Source: Adenophora triphylla var. japonica (taxonomy: Eukaryota > Streptophyta > Magnoliopsida > Asterales > Campanulaceae). From it: a DNA stretch of 64,000 nt. The notes below the pieces were generated by a model that was not told the origin of the DNA, made no database searches, and saw nothing but the letters and a program-made list of their open reading frames with translations. The position numbers and the translations under genes are program-made. The stretch spans positions 124,001-188,000 of the forward strand of contig JAFEMH010002607.1 of NCBI GenBank assembly GCA_022495995.1. Direction: 5' to 3'. Positions 43,125 through 55,374 of this stretch are shown in pieces. How positions within the stretch are numbered: position 1 is the stretch's first letter; the number at the start of each line of letters is the position of its first letter.

Positions 43125-43332
43125 AATTCATTAATAAAAAGAGAGATTACATAAATAAATTAAGGTTACTGTCAACATAACTTTCCTGACAGCTAACCTT
43201 AGTACTAGTGAAATTCAAAAACAAAATAATTTCACTACTTCCCTTTCCATGAACCCCCTTCAAAAACTTCCTCCATCACAACCTTTCACCTCTTCAAAAC
43301 AATCCTCACTTACTCCTTGGAAAAGTGAAGGA

Positions 43333-44152
43333 TTATCCAGCCAAACTACCATCTCCATTCCACTCATCAAGTACTCCCTCCTGTGTTGCTTGACTTCCCT
43401 CCATATATCTCTCCATCCAAACTGGATGCCTCATCATGTAGGGATCAATTGCAGTCACAGAGTACTGCAATGAAGGACTTTCCCTCCTTGGCCACCACTC
43501 CTCCACAGGATCATAAGGCATAAAATCATCAAGAGGGGACACAAAACTGAAGTTCCATGATGAATGCCCACTTTCTACAGTTACAAATGCTTGATTTGTA
43601 ACTTGACCCACACTGCCTTCTCCAACAACCTTAGCAGGACTCAAACAACCCAAATATTGAGTAAACAGCCTGGAAATGATCTTGGTTGGAGGTCTATGCA
43701 CTCCTGCATAGTTATCTCCTTGGCCTTCAAGGATTGAGACTTCATGAGACAATGAATCTCGTGAAACTGCAGTATAATGCCTGACAGCTAAGGCATTATG
43801 ACTGACAACTAAGATCTCCTCCTTAGCTGTCTGAACCTCCTCCTGCTTTAACAACTCACCCAATGTATATACCCTCTCAACCTCTCTTTTCTTCACATTG
43901 CTACTCTCTTCCTGCTCATACCCCATGTTTGTACCAAACTCCCCCTTTTTTCACCATCTCTTCTCTGACCTTTATCCCTTTTAAACTGTTTCCCTCCTCA
44001 CCATTTATCTCTTTCTTTCTCTTCTCCCTCTCTAAATCAAACTCATTATTAGCCTGAACTTGAAAAGAAATCAAGTCAGACTCATTCTCTCTTTCTTCTT
44101 CTTGTTCCTCTTGCATATCACCAAACACCAGTTTCCTAGCTGTGTGTGCCAT
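43333..44152 (-). pseudogene. Antisense ORF downstream of Copia pol
   Basis: Two minus-strand frames, 43916-44152 (78 residues, MAHTARKLVFGDMQEEQEE, very Glu/Lys-rich) and 43333-43926 (197 residues), overlap by 11 bases in different frames. One indel would join them into about 270 codons. The second contains YTLGELLKQEE and MRHPVWMERYM; I recognise no family. A TATAAAA lies at 44228-44234 on the minus strand, about 76 bases upstream of the start. The unit lies head-to-head with the sense ORF at 44699. Confidence 0.5.
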
Positions 44153-44227
44153 TTTTCGTTAGCAGACAATCTACCCATGTTATGCTTAAGAAAGAAGTGA
44201 ATGAATATATCTTAACCTTCTTCCTCC

Positions 44228-44234
44228 TTTTATA
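44228..44234 (-). promoter_or_regulatory. TATA-like box upstream of the antisense ORF
   Basis: The minus strand reads CTTTATAAAAGGAGG. Its spacing to the ATG at 44152 fits a short leader. Assigning a promoter is inference from spacing and composition. Confidence 0.5.
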
Positions 44235-44698
44235 AAGAAAAATTAGTCCACAATTATCATAGACAGTCATCATTGTTCAACTTAGACTTGACTGTCAAAG
44301 TTTATGCTTTATATCCTTTGACAGCTATGATAAAGCAATTTATCCTAATAACTGATGATTTGATCGTGTTAATTGCTCACAAAATCTATATTTTAGCCGT
44401 CTTTATCCCTGCAAAATTCTTGAAAAAGAGAATGTTTCTTCCATGTTTTGTGGAAGTTATTGGTTTTACATAGTGGGGGAGACAAAAGTAACTGTTCATT
44501 GAACAGTTACTAAACTTTTAAACCCCCAATGCGCATTAACTACATTTAAACCCTCTCTCCATTTATTCTTTCCCACTTTCTTTTTTTTTTTCAAATCAAA
44601 ACCCCTGTTTTCAAACCCTACTATCTCTCTTTTCATCTATCTCTGTCTATCACAAAACCATCATCAAATCTCTCCAATTCTAAATCCAAACAACCATC
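44235..44698. other. Divergent intergenic region inside the Copia element
   Basis: This region of about 460 bases separates the antisense and sense accessory ORFs. It has GACAGTCAT / GACAGCTATGAT motifs near 44262 and 44320, an inverted repeat AACTGTTCATTGAACAGTTACT near 44490, and a long CT-rich leader (44560-44690). It probably directs transcription both ways. The frame 44273-44473 has no support. Confidence 0.5.
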
Positions 44699-46888
44699 AT
44701 GGACCTCAGTAATACTCATGGCTATTTCATTAACCCTAAATTTTACGAAAGCAAGATTGGAGGACTAATAGAAGAACTTTTTGAAGCAAACCATCTGTGT
44801 GGAATGCTGGAACACAAGCCACCAATCTATGAAGACCTTTGCAAGGAAATCTTCATGGTTGGCAAGAGAGAAATAGACGGGCCAATAAGAGCAAATATTG
44901 AGGGGTATACTATTTTGGTATCCCCTCAACTTGTCTCTGATGTATATGGGATCCCAATCAAGGAAGGCCAGTTCTCCAACATTTGGGACAGAAAAAGTGA
45001 CAGACTGGAGCCTCTGTACAAGCTCTTCTTCAACCAACCAAGCTGTGATTACAGTACTGTCCAAGACAAGGAAATCCATAAGAGAGACCTTGATGTTTTT
45101 AAATCTGTTTTGATGGACATTGTGCTCAAAGGAATTGATGGAAAACAATCTTCCTTTGATCAAATGAGCCCAAATGAGTGGAAGCAATTGCTAAGCTTAT
45201 TTGCAAAACACACCAACTGGTGCTTTGTTCTCCTTCACAACTTCCAATTAGCCACCTCTGCCACAACCCTAAAACACAAAAAACAATCTCCCAAAATGAA
45301 CAATTTCAGATTCATGAGTGGAATCATCCATTACATGATTACCAGAAAATTAATAACTCATGATTCAAAATGGCTCAAGACCACAAACCTAATTGAATCA
45401 AAGAGTTTTAATGGAAGCACTTTGAGACTGAAAGCAAAGAAAGGGGTAGCAAGATCAAGTGGACCTCCAAATGAATCTCTTGAAGAAGCCACCAAGAGAA
45501 TTCAAGAAGAAGAAGAAACAACCTTCAAAAACTGGAAGGAGATGGTAGACATGGCAAAGGAAGGAAGATCCAAAAGGAAACATGACAAAGGGATCAAGAT
45601 TGGAGAAAGTGGAAAACTCAAGAAGAAGGTAAAGGCCTATAAAAAGAAGACTGGAAAAGGAAAAAAGATAGCTAGTCAAGTTGAGAGAGATGATGAAGAC
45701 AGTGAAAGAACTCAGTCTGACAGTGATGGCACAGCTGACAGCCATTAAGATATTCAAGAAGCAATTGCTCAATCTATTGCTGAGGATCAGACAGCCAAGG
45801 CAAGCAAAAGGCTTCTGACAGCTGTCCCATCCAGGCAGGTGGTTACTAGATTCAAGGTACAATCTTCCTCATCTCTTCCTTCAATTTCTCTGTCAAAGAA
45901 AAGAAAAGTAGAAAAGAAAGTACCCAAACCCAAGAAATACAAGCCAAACACTCCTCCCTCATCTCTCAAATCCAATCCTGTCAGTCCCACCATAGAAAAA
46001 TCATCCTCACCTCCTCCTAATGATCAATCTAGTTCTGATCACCACTCAGTCCTAGAAGGAATCCTCAACCTCAAAACCTCCTCTCATTCTCCCAACCTTA
46101 CTAGTCTTGAAAAAGAGAGGGGGAATACATCAGATTCTGCCAAGGATAGCCAACCTTTGAGGGGGAACAGTGATGAAGATATACCCTCTGCCCAATCACC
46201 ACTGCCATCCAGAATTATGAGAGCTATTGAAGGTATCATGTTAGATGGAAACCCTGATACAGAAAAGGCCTCTCTCATGTATCTTGGTCAGGTTCTAAGT
46301 AAGGAAGAAATCAAGTTGGGCTTAGAAGAACTCAGGGCTAGGTATCTAAGGAAAATGACAAGTGGCTTAGGATAGTCATCAATTAATCCTAAGGTGAAAG
46401 CTAAGGATGTTGATCTCCAAACCATTCCTTCCATACCTGAAAATGAACCTTCAAATAAATCCCCTTAAAAAACCATCAGCTCGACTGACAGTGATGCCTC
46501 TCAAAATCCCATTGATAAACCTGTTGCAAGCCCAGGTCCTGACAGTGAACCTGCTGCAAGCTCAGTTCCTGACAGTGATCATGCTGAAATCCCTATCCCT
46601 GACAGTAATTTTCTTCAATCACAAGAACCTTGGATCCTTAACAGTGAAATAGACTTCTCTCTTCCCTCTCTCAAGGCTGCAAAATCCAGATTTCACATGG
46701 TTACTCATTTCCCTGAAGTAGCCAATACTGTTCTTGTCTCAAACTCTTGGAAGTTATCCAGAAATGGATTGATTATTCTGGCAAGGTGGGATAATTTTCT
46801 TTGGGTATGAGGAATGGAAGAAATTCAAAATTGCCTCTGCACACTCCTTCATTCAACACTCCCTCAAGTTACCTGCATTCATGACCCC
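44699..46888 (+). pseudogene. Sense accessory ORF of the Copia element (putative plant transposon protein type)
   Basis: The first 349 residues (44699-45748) are open and start MDLSNTHGYFINPKFYES. YEDLCKEIFMVGKREIDG and NIEGYTILVSPQLVSDVYGIP resemble the N-terminal domain of 'putative plant transposon protein' ORFs found in SIRE-like elements. A basic stretch (KKKVKAYKKKTGKGKK) looks like a nuclear localisation signal. TAA at 45746 is followed in the same frame by 45839-46375 and further open sequence with more stops. The end is interrupted by the Gypsy insertion at 46889 and continues at 55375. No signal peptide or transmembrane segment is seen, so an envelope role is not supported. Confidence 0.7.
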
Positions 46889-49579
46889 TGTGAGCACCCC
46901 AACCCGGGACCTAACGCGTGTCCCGAGTTTGAGAAGCTCAAACTAAGAAAACCCATCTTAGATTTTTAAAACTTTTATTTTGCCTTTAAAAGAAAACCAC
47001 TTTTCAAACTTCCAAATTAAAATCAATTGATAATATCTCTACTTAGAGGAAATCCAACCACAACTTTAATAAAACGAAATCTGATCAATTACACAAAACC
47101 CTGATTAACATTGTTTAACAAAAGTGTTTTCCATGCATATTATAAAAGTGGAATACTTAAAAATTACTCCTAATAACCAACTCCTATAATTAACCTGACA
47201 AGCCCCAAAAGCAAAAGTCCACAATGATATCCCCGGCCTCACTGGTTCGGGTCACCTGTCTCGGAATCTAAAACATTGAAGGGAGAGGGGTGAGAATAAA
47301 TCTCAGCAAGCTATTATGAATGCAGCAATATGCCAAGTAAGATGCAACACATAGCATGGTTTCACATAGCACATTATTAAAGCGGTAAACACATTACGTT
47401 ACCTCATTTTACCTTTCCCGTCTGAACAATAAGTCGTACAACGTGGGAGTAAAACTCCACTCTTTGGTGAACTGCCTCCATGCACATTCACCGCTTATAG
47501 GTCTCATACCCCAGAGATCCATATAAGAAAACAGGATACATATATGACCCCTAATTTAGAGTATCATATACTATCAGCGCTACTGTAAAGCTTGGCTTCA
47601 TACAGAGCATTCCACCGGTACACCAAATCGCAGCAGTATGTAAGGGCTTTTTCTTGCTCAATACAAGAGCTTGCATGTACCCACTCGCTGCCACAGAGAG
47701 GGGACGGTCCAGGTATAATGAACCTTCAATCACTTAAATAACAAATCAATAATTGATTGAATTCCATTATACCCCCGAATATCAACACGTTCAAGCACAT
47801 AATAGATACTTGAAATAAATCCACAAACGGGATAAACAATATAGAAACATGGTAAAATATACTCATGCTAAGTCAATATCATAGTGCGACAACCATGTAA
47901 TACACTATGCATAATATCACCAATGAATATGAATTCAAGTGAGGTAACAACATAGACACATAATCCACACCGGAATACACTAAAATTAACATGCCAAATA
48001 ATCCACATTGGGATACAGTACAACGATGTAACACATATACATTCTTCACCGACACAATAGTGTAATTATAGTCTCTACCCTATTCACTAATCATCAAGTG
48101 CATGGGAGCAAGTAAGGTCACCCTAAATCATAAGCCATTTCTACGAAGTCATTACTCAACCTTGAATAATCTTAATAAAAGTGCAAGACCTACTTCCCAA
48201 GTTTGGACCACTTTCCGAACAATATTTAACTACTCCCACAATTCCATTTTGACCAAATAAGGCGTCATGGCCTAGCCAAGGTATCCTACTCTAACTTTGG
48301 TTAAAAAGGATCAATTCATATCCGGGGTGATTAGGTTCTACTAATTTATAAAGGGTGGGAGTTATGCCACGAGGTTATTAGTAAAAATCAGCAAGAACGG
48401 AAACTGGGGAGGTTCAGGTGCCATGGGCGACCGCCCATGGCCACTTGGGCGACCGCCCAAGCGAGATTCAAAAAGGGGGGTAAGGCTTTGCTGGAGAGTT
48501 GGGCGACCGCTCAAGAAGACTTGGGCGACCGCCCAAGAAAGGTTGTAAGGGGTTCCCAAGTTCTGTCTACATGGGCGGCCGCCCAAGCCCCCATGGGCGA
48601 CCGCCCAAGAGGCGATTCAGCAAAAGATCAGATTTTTAATCCCTTTGATTCTATGTTCTTCTTCCTTAATCAATCTTTCCCATCTTAGGTATTTATGAAG
48701 AAAAATCCCAATTATTTATCACCTCACTCTAAATCATTTCAACCCAATATAACCTAACCTAAACCTAGATCATTTACTATTTGATTTTCCACCCATTTCA
48801 CTACTATAATTAAATTCTAACCTTCTAAATCTAACTCCACCCATTCCTTTCAATCTAAACCAACTTCCATAAACCATAACAACATTTTAAGTCATTAACC
48901 CATTTCTCAACTTCAAGAAGACTTCCAAAACCTTAAACAACAATTACGATACTAAGAACAACATTATATAGTTCATGAGCAATTATATGAAGGGAGGTCA
49001 TAACAACTCACTTTGGAATAGGAGATGGATTATGGATTTCTTGAGCTTGTTAAACTCCCCTAGATGCCCCGATCACAAAAGTACCACCGGATTTGAAAAT
49101 GGAGGGGAATGGAGCTTGCTAGCCACTTAGAAGGAGACGCTCTCAAATGGGGCTTCCATGGAAGGTTGTAAAAGAAAAATGGAAGAGAATAATGAGGAAG
49201 ATGGAGGAGGTGAAAGTATGGGAAGGATAGAGTGAGGAGAGGAGGACACTTGGAGGGGTTTTAGAAGGAAGTAAGAGTTGCCCCCCCCCCTCCTAAGAAA
49301 ATATCTAAGGCTTTCCATTTTAATATTAACCCTTCCCCCTAATTATTTATTCTACTCATTTTAACCTCCTCTTACTCTTTATCGAATTTCTATTTTTTAT
49401 TTTCTCCAAAGTTCTTATTTAATATCTAATGTATTTTTAGAAGATTCTAAATTTACTTCTCACCCAATTTATCTTAAATTAAGAATTTAAAGACATAATT
49501 GAACACATAAAATTAATATAGATATTAAAAGTACATAATAGGATATTTAAAATTAGTGCCTAGGGTTGGGGTCGTTACA
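46889..49579 (-). repeat. 3' LTR of the gag-only Gypsy element
   Basis: The 2691-bp LTR runs TGTGAGCACCCC to GTCGTTACA on the plus strand, that is TGTAACGACC...CTCACA in sense. It carries six GGGCG-NN-CGCCC palindromes at 48425-48606 and a minus-strand TATAAAT at 48344-48350. Small frames inside, such as 47551-47733 and 48437-48688, are not supported as genes. Confidence 0.96.
48425..48606 (-). promoter_or_regulatory. Six GGGCGACCGCCC-type inverted repeats in the 3' LTR
   Basis: Copies at 48425, 48447, 48501 (one mismatch), 48523, 48573 and 48595 have arms GGGCG/CGCCC around AC or GC, most extended by TTGG...CCAA or CATGG...CCATGG. In sense they lie about 75 bases upstream of the TATAAAT at 48344-48350. 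They are GC islands in AT-rich DNA. Confidence 0.75.
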
Positions 49580-49600
49580 CTCACTCCCCCTTAAAGAAAA
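49580..49600 (-). other. Polypurine tract of the gag-only Gypsy element
   Basis: The minus strand reads TTTAAGGGGGAGTGAG directly before the 3' LTR start (TGTAACGACC). This is the expected plus-strand DNA primer and confirms minus orientation. Confidence 0.85.
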
Positions 49601-51419
49601 TTCGTCCCGAATTTGATTGTCACTTACCCTAAGGTTCAAATAGCAAAGGTTACCTTTCATACCTTCTAACTTAATATTTTTTAATTAGATTTCTCAATGG
49701 CATGATTCTGCTACACATTCTCATAACCCGAGTACTCTAGGACTTCACTTCCCAATTAGTCTCTTCAATTCTATGATTCTTTCCAAGATTTTTAATTTCA
49801 TTAATAATACGATATTACAACGCAATATTCCAAGAATACCATACAATTATCACTAACCCGAATTTTTACGACCTCAAGAAAGTACAATTAAATAAAAAGT
49901 ATTACAACTTATGTCACCAAATGCATTACGATATTACATTTAAAACTTCAAATACTCTATAAGTTGCTCCAAGTCGGTCTATAAGTCAAATCACTGACCT
50001 TTTCTAAAACTTCAAATGGATTAACAAACTTTGGCGCTAAATTACCTTAGGCCTAGCTTCACTAACCTCACCCCAACAAATTGGAGATCGATATTTTCTT
50101 CCTGAACCACGCCTCATACGGTTTTATCTCAATGCTAGAATGATAACTGCTATTATACGCAAACTCGCTAAGGTTAATTAAACTTCTCAAGTTGAAAGGA
50201 AATCCGTCACACAGCATAACCTATTCCTCAAGAATTTGGGTAGTCTTCAAATCTCTTCCTTTCGACTAACTAAATCTCCCAACTCTTAGGATCGGTAACA
50301 ACTCTCAAAGGATGCTTCAAAAAGATAAGGTTCCTACTTAAATAACGCAACACAAGTGCAGCTACTCCCTAGTAGAGGATAAGAAAATCTCACTTATCTA
50401 AGTTAAATTCCTCAAAGCATACGTTATCACTTTCCCATTTCGTATAATATCATAATCTAATCTTCCTTTAATACACCTTAAAATTTCACAGAGTCCTCAC
50501 ATCCACTAGGTAATATAAGGGCCGGATCTATAACTAATCTATTCTCCATTTCTATTAATATGATTCATCCTTATTACATCCTACACCATTTATACGTCCT
50601 TTAGAGTCAACCAAAGCAACGACTTTACAATTCTTAAGAGTTCCTTAAATTTCTTCGGTAGCACTTCCCAACTCAAAGATCACGGACTCAATCCTCACAA
50701 GATCCATGGTAACATCCGAGTTTAGGACTATAGAACCCAAAATTTGCAATCCTCTCGAGCCAACTCATACTAGCCAAACTTGCATGCAGGGACTCCTCCC
50801 AAGGAATCATTAACCCAATTCTCAAATGATTTTTTTTTTCCGGAACTTTATTTAACAAAGAGATCCTCAATTCTAATTACCCTAAAGTCATCAAAATAAG
50901 GGTTTAAAATTTTGCTTATCATACTCAGAACCAACACATGAAATATACCGACGGGAGCACATTTACCATTTACTCACAACTAGCACATAAAAATTTTGAA
51001 AAGACTTCCTACGCAAGTCTAACATATACCAATTACCCTTCACATCTTAATTCAAAATTTTCACCTTAAATACCCATATATAACAAGAATTTCACATTGA
51101 GGTTTACCTATATCAAATACCAATATAAGCAACTTAGGCATGGAAAAAGGAGACTCACTTATTATGATAGTCTACCATTATACAACAACTACTTAACCCT
51201 CCCGGTCAAGTATATCTCAAAATCATAAATTAATAATTATACCAATTCAACTGGCAATACATGCTCAGCCATAACCACATCACCATCGTGGTAAACCAAA
51301 GAAGGTTCGAGGTATTCTCTCATAAGAGCAGAATCCTCTAACAATAAAACAAAATTTCAAACAATGTATGCCACATAAAAGCAAAACGCTATGCTACACA
51401 TAATGATATGAAACAGGAT
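49601..51419 (-). other. Non-coding interior of the gag-only Gypsy element
   Basis: About 1.8 kb where pol should be. All frames are short and no protease, YVDD, RNase H or integrase motif can be found on either strand. The sequence is AT-rich and not tandemly repeated. It may be unrelated replacement sequence or pol decayed beyond recognition. Confidence 0.6.
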
Positions 51420-52607
51420 CTATAAAATATGATCCCTAACTTCTGAGACAGGGAATATACCTCTAGTGACCTCTGGGAAATCCATCTCTCTTGGACCCAA
51501 AACACATACTTGACCTTGGAGCTTCTCTTTTGGTTTCCCTTCCTTATCTCTTTTGATACCACCTCTTTGACCCCTTTGACCGGCACCCGAAGCTAACCTC
51601 TGACGAAATGCAGGACAATTTTTCCTGTAGTGCCCCATTTCTCCACAATTCAAGCATTTCCTTTGCTTACTCCAACACCTGTCTTCAGAGTGACCCATCT
51701 TCTTGCAATATTTACAATTCATCCCATACTGTTTGGGTATTGGCCTAGACGAAGAAGCTACCACAAGTTCCTCTCTCACACTTCCTGAAGTTAAAGCCCT
51801 TGGCTGATCTCTAATGATTTTGGATCCTTGTCCTAGATACTTTGGCTTATCTCCAATCCCACCTTCCGATTTTCCACTATTTTCCTCAATGCTATTCTCG
51901 ATCTTATAAGCTCTCTCTAAGACTGTCTGATAATTGGTGAAGCTATCAGTCACTAATTTCTTCCTAAACTCAATCCTCAAACCTTTTATAAACCTATGAA
52001 CTCTTTTCGCTTCATACGATACCAAATGAGGGCAACTTCTAGCTAATTCCTCAAACCTGATTACATACTGATTCACCGTCATGATCCCTTGTTCTAGTCC
52101 TAAGAATTCGATCTCCTTCTTGTCCCTTGTAACCATCGAAATGAAATAATCCTCGAACTGTTTGGTGAAATTATCCCAAGTCTGGGGCGTATGATCCCGC
52201 CCCCAATTTCCTTTCAAAATCTGCCACCACTGATCAGCTGGACCTTCAAGTTTGAAAACGGCATACCTAACTTTCTCTTCGTTGGGACTTCCTATAACCT
52301 CAAAAATCCTATTCATTTCTGCTAACCATTTTTCTGCCTTTAACGGATTCGGATCTCCGTTAAAGCTCGGTGGGTTCATCTTCACAAATCTTTCCAATCC
52401 ATCACTTTGACATCCCTCTGGTTGATTCGGAACTGATCCTCTAGTCTCCATACCTTGTACAAACATCCTGAATAATTTCATAATCTCTTCATTCTGAATT
52501 TCACCTATACTCATATCTCCTTCATTTTCTAGAACCTTTCGCTGGTCATCCTCGCTTCCGGCCATTAGAACGAACTCCTGCATTAAACACTCGGCGTCAA
52601 TTTCCAC
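51420..52607 (-). CDS. Gypsy gag polyprotein (capsid-nucleocapsid)
   Basis: This is a complete 395-residue frame. Residues about 75-240 form the Retrotrans_gag capsid domain (NPPSFNGDPNPLKAEKWL, then ADQWWQIL, TWDNFTKQFEDYF and RFIKGLR). Two CCHC zinc knuckles follow, CKYCKKMGHSEDRC and CLNCGEMGHYRKNC, then a basic Gly/Arg/Lys tail. A second in-frame Met at residue 9 or 16 could also be the start. Gag builds the particle and packages RNA. With no pol present, an intact gag suggests selection or a young copy. Confidence 0.92.
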   Translation of the reverse strand: MEIDAECLMQEFVLMAGSEDDQRKVLENEGDMSIGEIQNEEIMKLFRMFVQGMETRGSVPNQPEGCQSDGLERFVKMNPPSFNGDPNPLKAEKWLAEMNRIFEVIGSPNEEKVRYAVFKLEGPADQWWQILKGNWGRDHTPQTWDNFTKQFEDYFISMVTRDKKEIEFLGLEQGIMTVNQYVIRFEELARSCPHLVSYEAKRVHRFIKGLRIEFRKKLVTDSFTNYQTVLERAYKIENSIEENSGKSEGGIGDKPKYLGQGSKIIRDQPRALTSGSVREELVVASSSRPIPKQYGMNCKYCKKMGHSEDRCWSKQRKCLNCGEMGHYRKNCPAFRQRLASGAGQRGQRGGIKRDKEGKPKEKLQGQVCVLGPREMDFPEVTRGIFPVSEVRDHIL

Positions 52608-52652
52608 ACATTCCCCCTTAGTTTAGACATCTACCCTTGACCTCTAAACTAA

Positions 52653-52664
52653 GCTCTGATACCA
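52653..52664 (-). other. Primer binding site, tRNA-Met type
   Basis: The minus strand reads TGGTATCAGAGC two bases after the 5' LTR end. The gag start codon at 52607 is only about 45 bases further, so the leader is very short. Confidence 0.92.
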
Positions 52665-52666
52665 AC

Positions 52667-55354
52667 TGTGAGCACCCCAACCCGGGACCTAACGCGTGTC
52701 CCGAGTTTGAGAAGCTCAAACTAAGAAAACCCATCTTAGATTTTTAAAACTTTTATTTTGCCTTTAAAAGAAAACCACTTTTCAAACTTCCAAATTAAAA
52801 TCAATTGACAATATCTCTACTTAGAGGAAATCCAACCACAACTTTAATAAAACGAAATCTGATCAATTACACAAAACCCTGATTAACATTGTTTAACAAA
52901 AGTGTTTTCCATACATATTATAAAAGTGGAATACTTAAAAATTACTCCTAATAACCAACTCCTATAATTAACCTGACAAGCCCCAAAAGCAAAAGTCCAC
53001 AATGATATCCCCGGCCTCACTGGTTCGGGTCACCTGTCTCGGAATCTAAAACATTAAAGGGAGAGGGGTGAGAATAAATCTCAGCAAGCTATTATGAATG
53101 CAGCAATATGCCAAGTAAGATGCAACACATAGCATGGTTTCACATAGCACATTATTAAAGCGGTAAACACATTACGTTACCTCATTTTACCTTTCCCGTC
53201 TGAACAATAAGTCGTACAACGTGGGAGTAAAACTCCACTCTTTGGTGAACTGCCTCCATGCACATTCACCGCTTATAGGTCTCATACCCCAGAGATCCAT
53301 ATAAGAAAACAGGATACATATATGACCCCTAATTTAGAGTATCATATACTATCAGCGCTACTGTAAAGCTTGGCTTCATACAGAGCATTCCACCGGTACA
53401 CCAAATCGCAGCAGTATGTAAGGGCTTTTTCTTGCTCAATACAGTAGCTTGCACAGCCCACTCTGTGGCCACAGAGGGGGACGGTCCCAGGTATAATGAA
53501 CCTTCAATCACTTAAAGAACAAATCAATAATTGATTGAATTCCATTATACCCCCGAATATCAACACGTTCAAGCACATAATAGATACTTGAAATAAATCC
53601 ACAAACGGGATAAACAATATAGCAACATGGTAAAATATACTCATGCTAAGTCAATATCATAGTGCGACAACCATGTAATACACTATGCATAATATCACCA
53701 ATGAATATGAATTCAAGTGAGGTAACAACATAGACACATAATCCACACCGGAATACACTAAAATTAACATGCCAAATAATCCACATTGGAATACAGTACA
53801 ACGATGTAACACATATACATTCTTCACCGACACAATAGTGTAATTATAGTCTCTACCCTATTCACTAATCATCAAGTGCATGGGAGCAAGTAAGGTCACC
53901 CTAAATCATAAGCCATTTCTACGAAGTCATTACTCAACCTTGAATAATCTTAATAAAAGTGCAAGACCTACTTCCCAAGTTTGGACCACTTTCCGAACAA
54001 TATTTAACTACTCCCACAATTCCATTTTGACCAAATAAGGCGTCATGGCCTAGCCAAGGTATCCTACTCTAACTTTGGTTAAAAAGGATCAATTCATATC
54101 CGGGGTGATTAGGTTCTACTAATTTATAAAGGGTGGGAGTTATGCCACGAGGTTATTAGTAAAAATCAGCAAGAACGGAAACTGGGGAGGTTCAGGTGCC
54201 ATGGGCGACCGCCCATGGCCACTTGGGCGACCGCCCAAGCGAGATTCAAAAGGGGGGGTAAGGCTTTGCTGGAGAGTTGGGCGACCGCTCAAGAAGACTT
54301 GGGCGACCGCCCAAGAAAGGTTGTAAGGGGTTCCCAAGTCGTCTACATGGGCGGCCGCCCAAGCCCCCATGGGCGACCGCCCAAGAGGCGATTCAGCAAA
54401 AGATCAGATTTTTAATCCCTTTGATTCTATGTTCTTCTTCCTTAATCAATCTTTCCCATCTTAGGTATTTATGAAGAAAAATCCCAATTATTTATCACCT
54501 CACTCTAAATCATTTCAACCCAATATAACCTAACCTAAACCTAGATCATTTACTATTTGATTTTCCACCCATTTCACTACAATAATTAAATTCTAACCTT
54601 CTAAATCTAACTCCACCCATTCCTTTCAATCTAAACCAACTTCCATAAACCATAACAACATTTTAAGTCATTAACCCATTTCTCAACTTCAAGAAGACTT
54701 CCAAAACCTTAAACAACAATTACGATACTAAGAACAACATTAAATAGTTCATGAGCAATTATATGAAGGGAGGTCATAACAACTCACTTTGGAATAGGAG
54801 ATGGATTATGGATTTCTTGAGCTTGTTAAACTCCCCTAGATGCCCCGATCACAAAAGTACCACCGGATTTGAAAATGGAGGGGAATGGAGCTTGCTAGCC
54901 ACTTAGAAGGAGAGGCTCTCAAATGGGGCTTCCATGGAAGGTTGTAAAAGAAAAATGGAAGAGAATAATGAGGAAGATGGAGGAGGTGAAAGTATGGGAA
55001 GGATAGAGTGAGGAGAGGAGGACACTTGGAGGGGTTTTAGAAGGAAGTAAGAGTTGCCCCCCCCTCCTAAGAAAATATCTAAGGCTTTCCATTTTAATAT
55101 TAACCCTTCCCCCTAATTATTTATTCTACTCATTTTAACCTCCTCTTACTCTTTATCGAATTTCTATTTTTTTATTTTCTCCAAAGTTCTTATTTAATAT
55201 CTAATGTATTTTTAGAAGATTCTAAATTTACTTCTCACCCAATTTATCTTAAATTAAGAATTTAAAGACATAATTGAACACATAAAATTAATATAGATAT
55301 TAAAAGTACATAATAGGATATTTAAAATTAGTGCCTAGGGTTGGGGTCGTTACA
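52667..55354 (-). repeat. 5' LTR of the gag-only Gypsy element
   Basis: The 2688-bp partner of 46889-49579 has the same termini. The palindrome cluster recurs at 54203-54382. Visible differences include the segment near 53450-53490 and a shorter C-run near 55057. The 5' LTR should drive the gag transcript. Confidence 0.96.
54203..54382 (-). promoter_or_regulatory. GGGCGACCGCCC-type inverted repeats in the 5' LTR
   Basis: This is the same six-copy cluster as at 48425-48606, preserved in arms and centres. A minus-strand TATAAAT lies about 75 bases further in sense direction (near 54125). This copy is the one positioned to regulate gag transcription. Confidence 0.72.
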
Positions 55355-55374
55355 ACCCCAGCCACCATCATTGA

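Larger units (their letters stand above)
46889..55354 (-). mobile_element. Non-autonomous Ty3/Gypsy retrotransposon with gag only
   Basis: Two nearly identical LTRs (46889-49579 and 52667-55354) flank a 3.1-kb interior, and ACCCC at 46884-46888 and 55355-55359 is the target duplication. The primer site lies beside the right LTR, so sense is the minus strand. Only gag is present; no protease, RT, RNase H or integrase motif is visible. It is therefore a large LTR derivative that must borrow pol proteins. The LTRs differ by only a few dozen positions by eye, so insertion was fairly recent. Confidence 0.95.

Noticed and set aside
44765..45187. 140-residue minus-strand frame
   Set aside because: It lies wholly opposite the better supported sense accessory ORF and has no motif; it is treated as a shadow.
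44699..46375. Envelope-like protein in the Copia element
   Set aside because: No signal peptide or membrane-spanning segment is visible; the basic stretch and family pattern point to a nuclear or cytoplasmic accessory protein.
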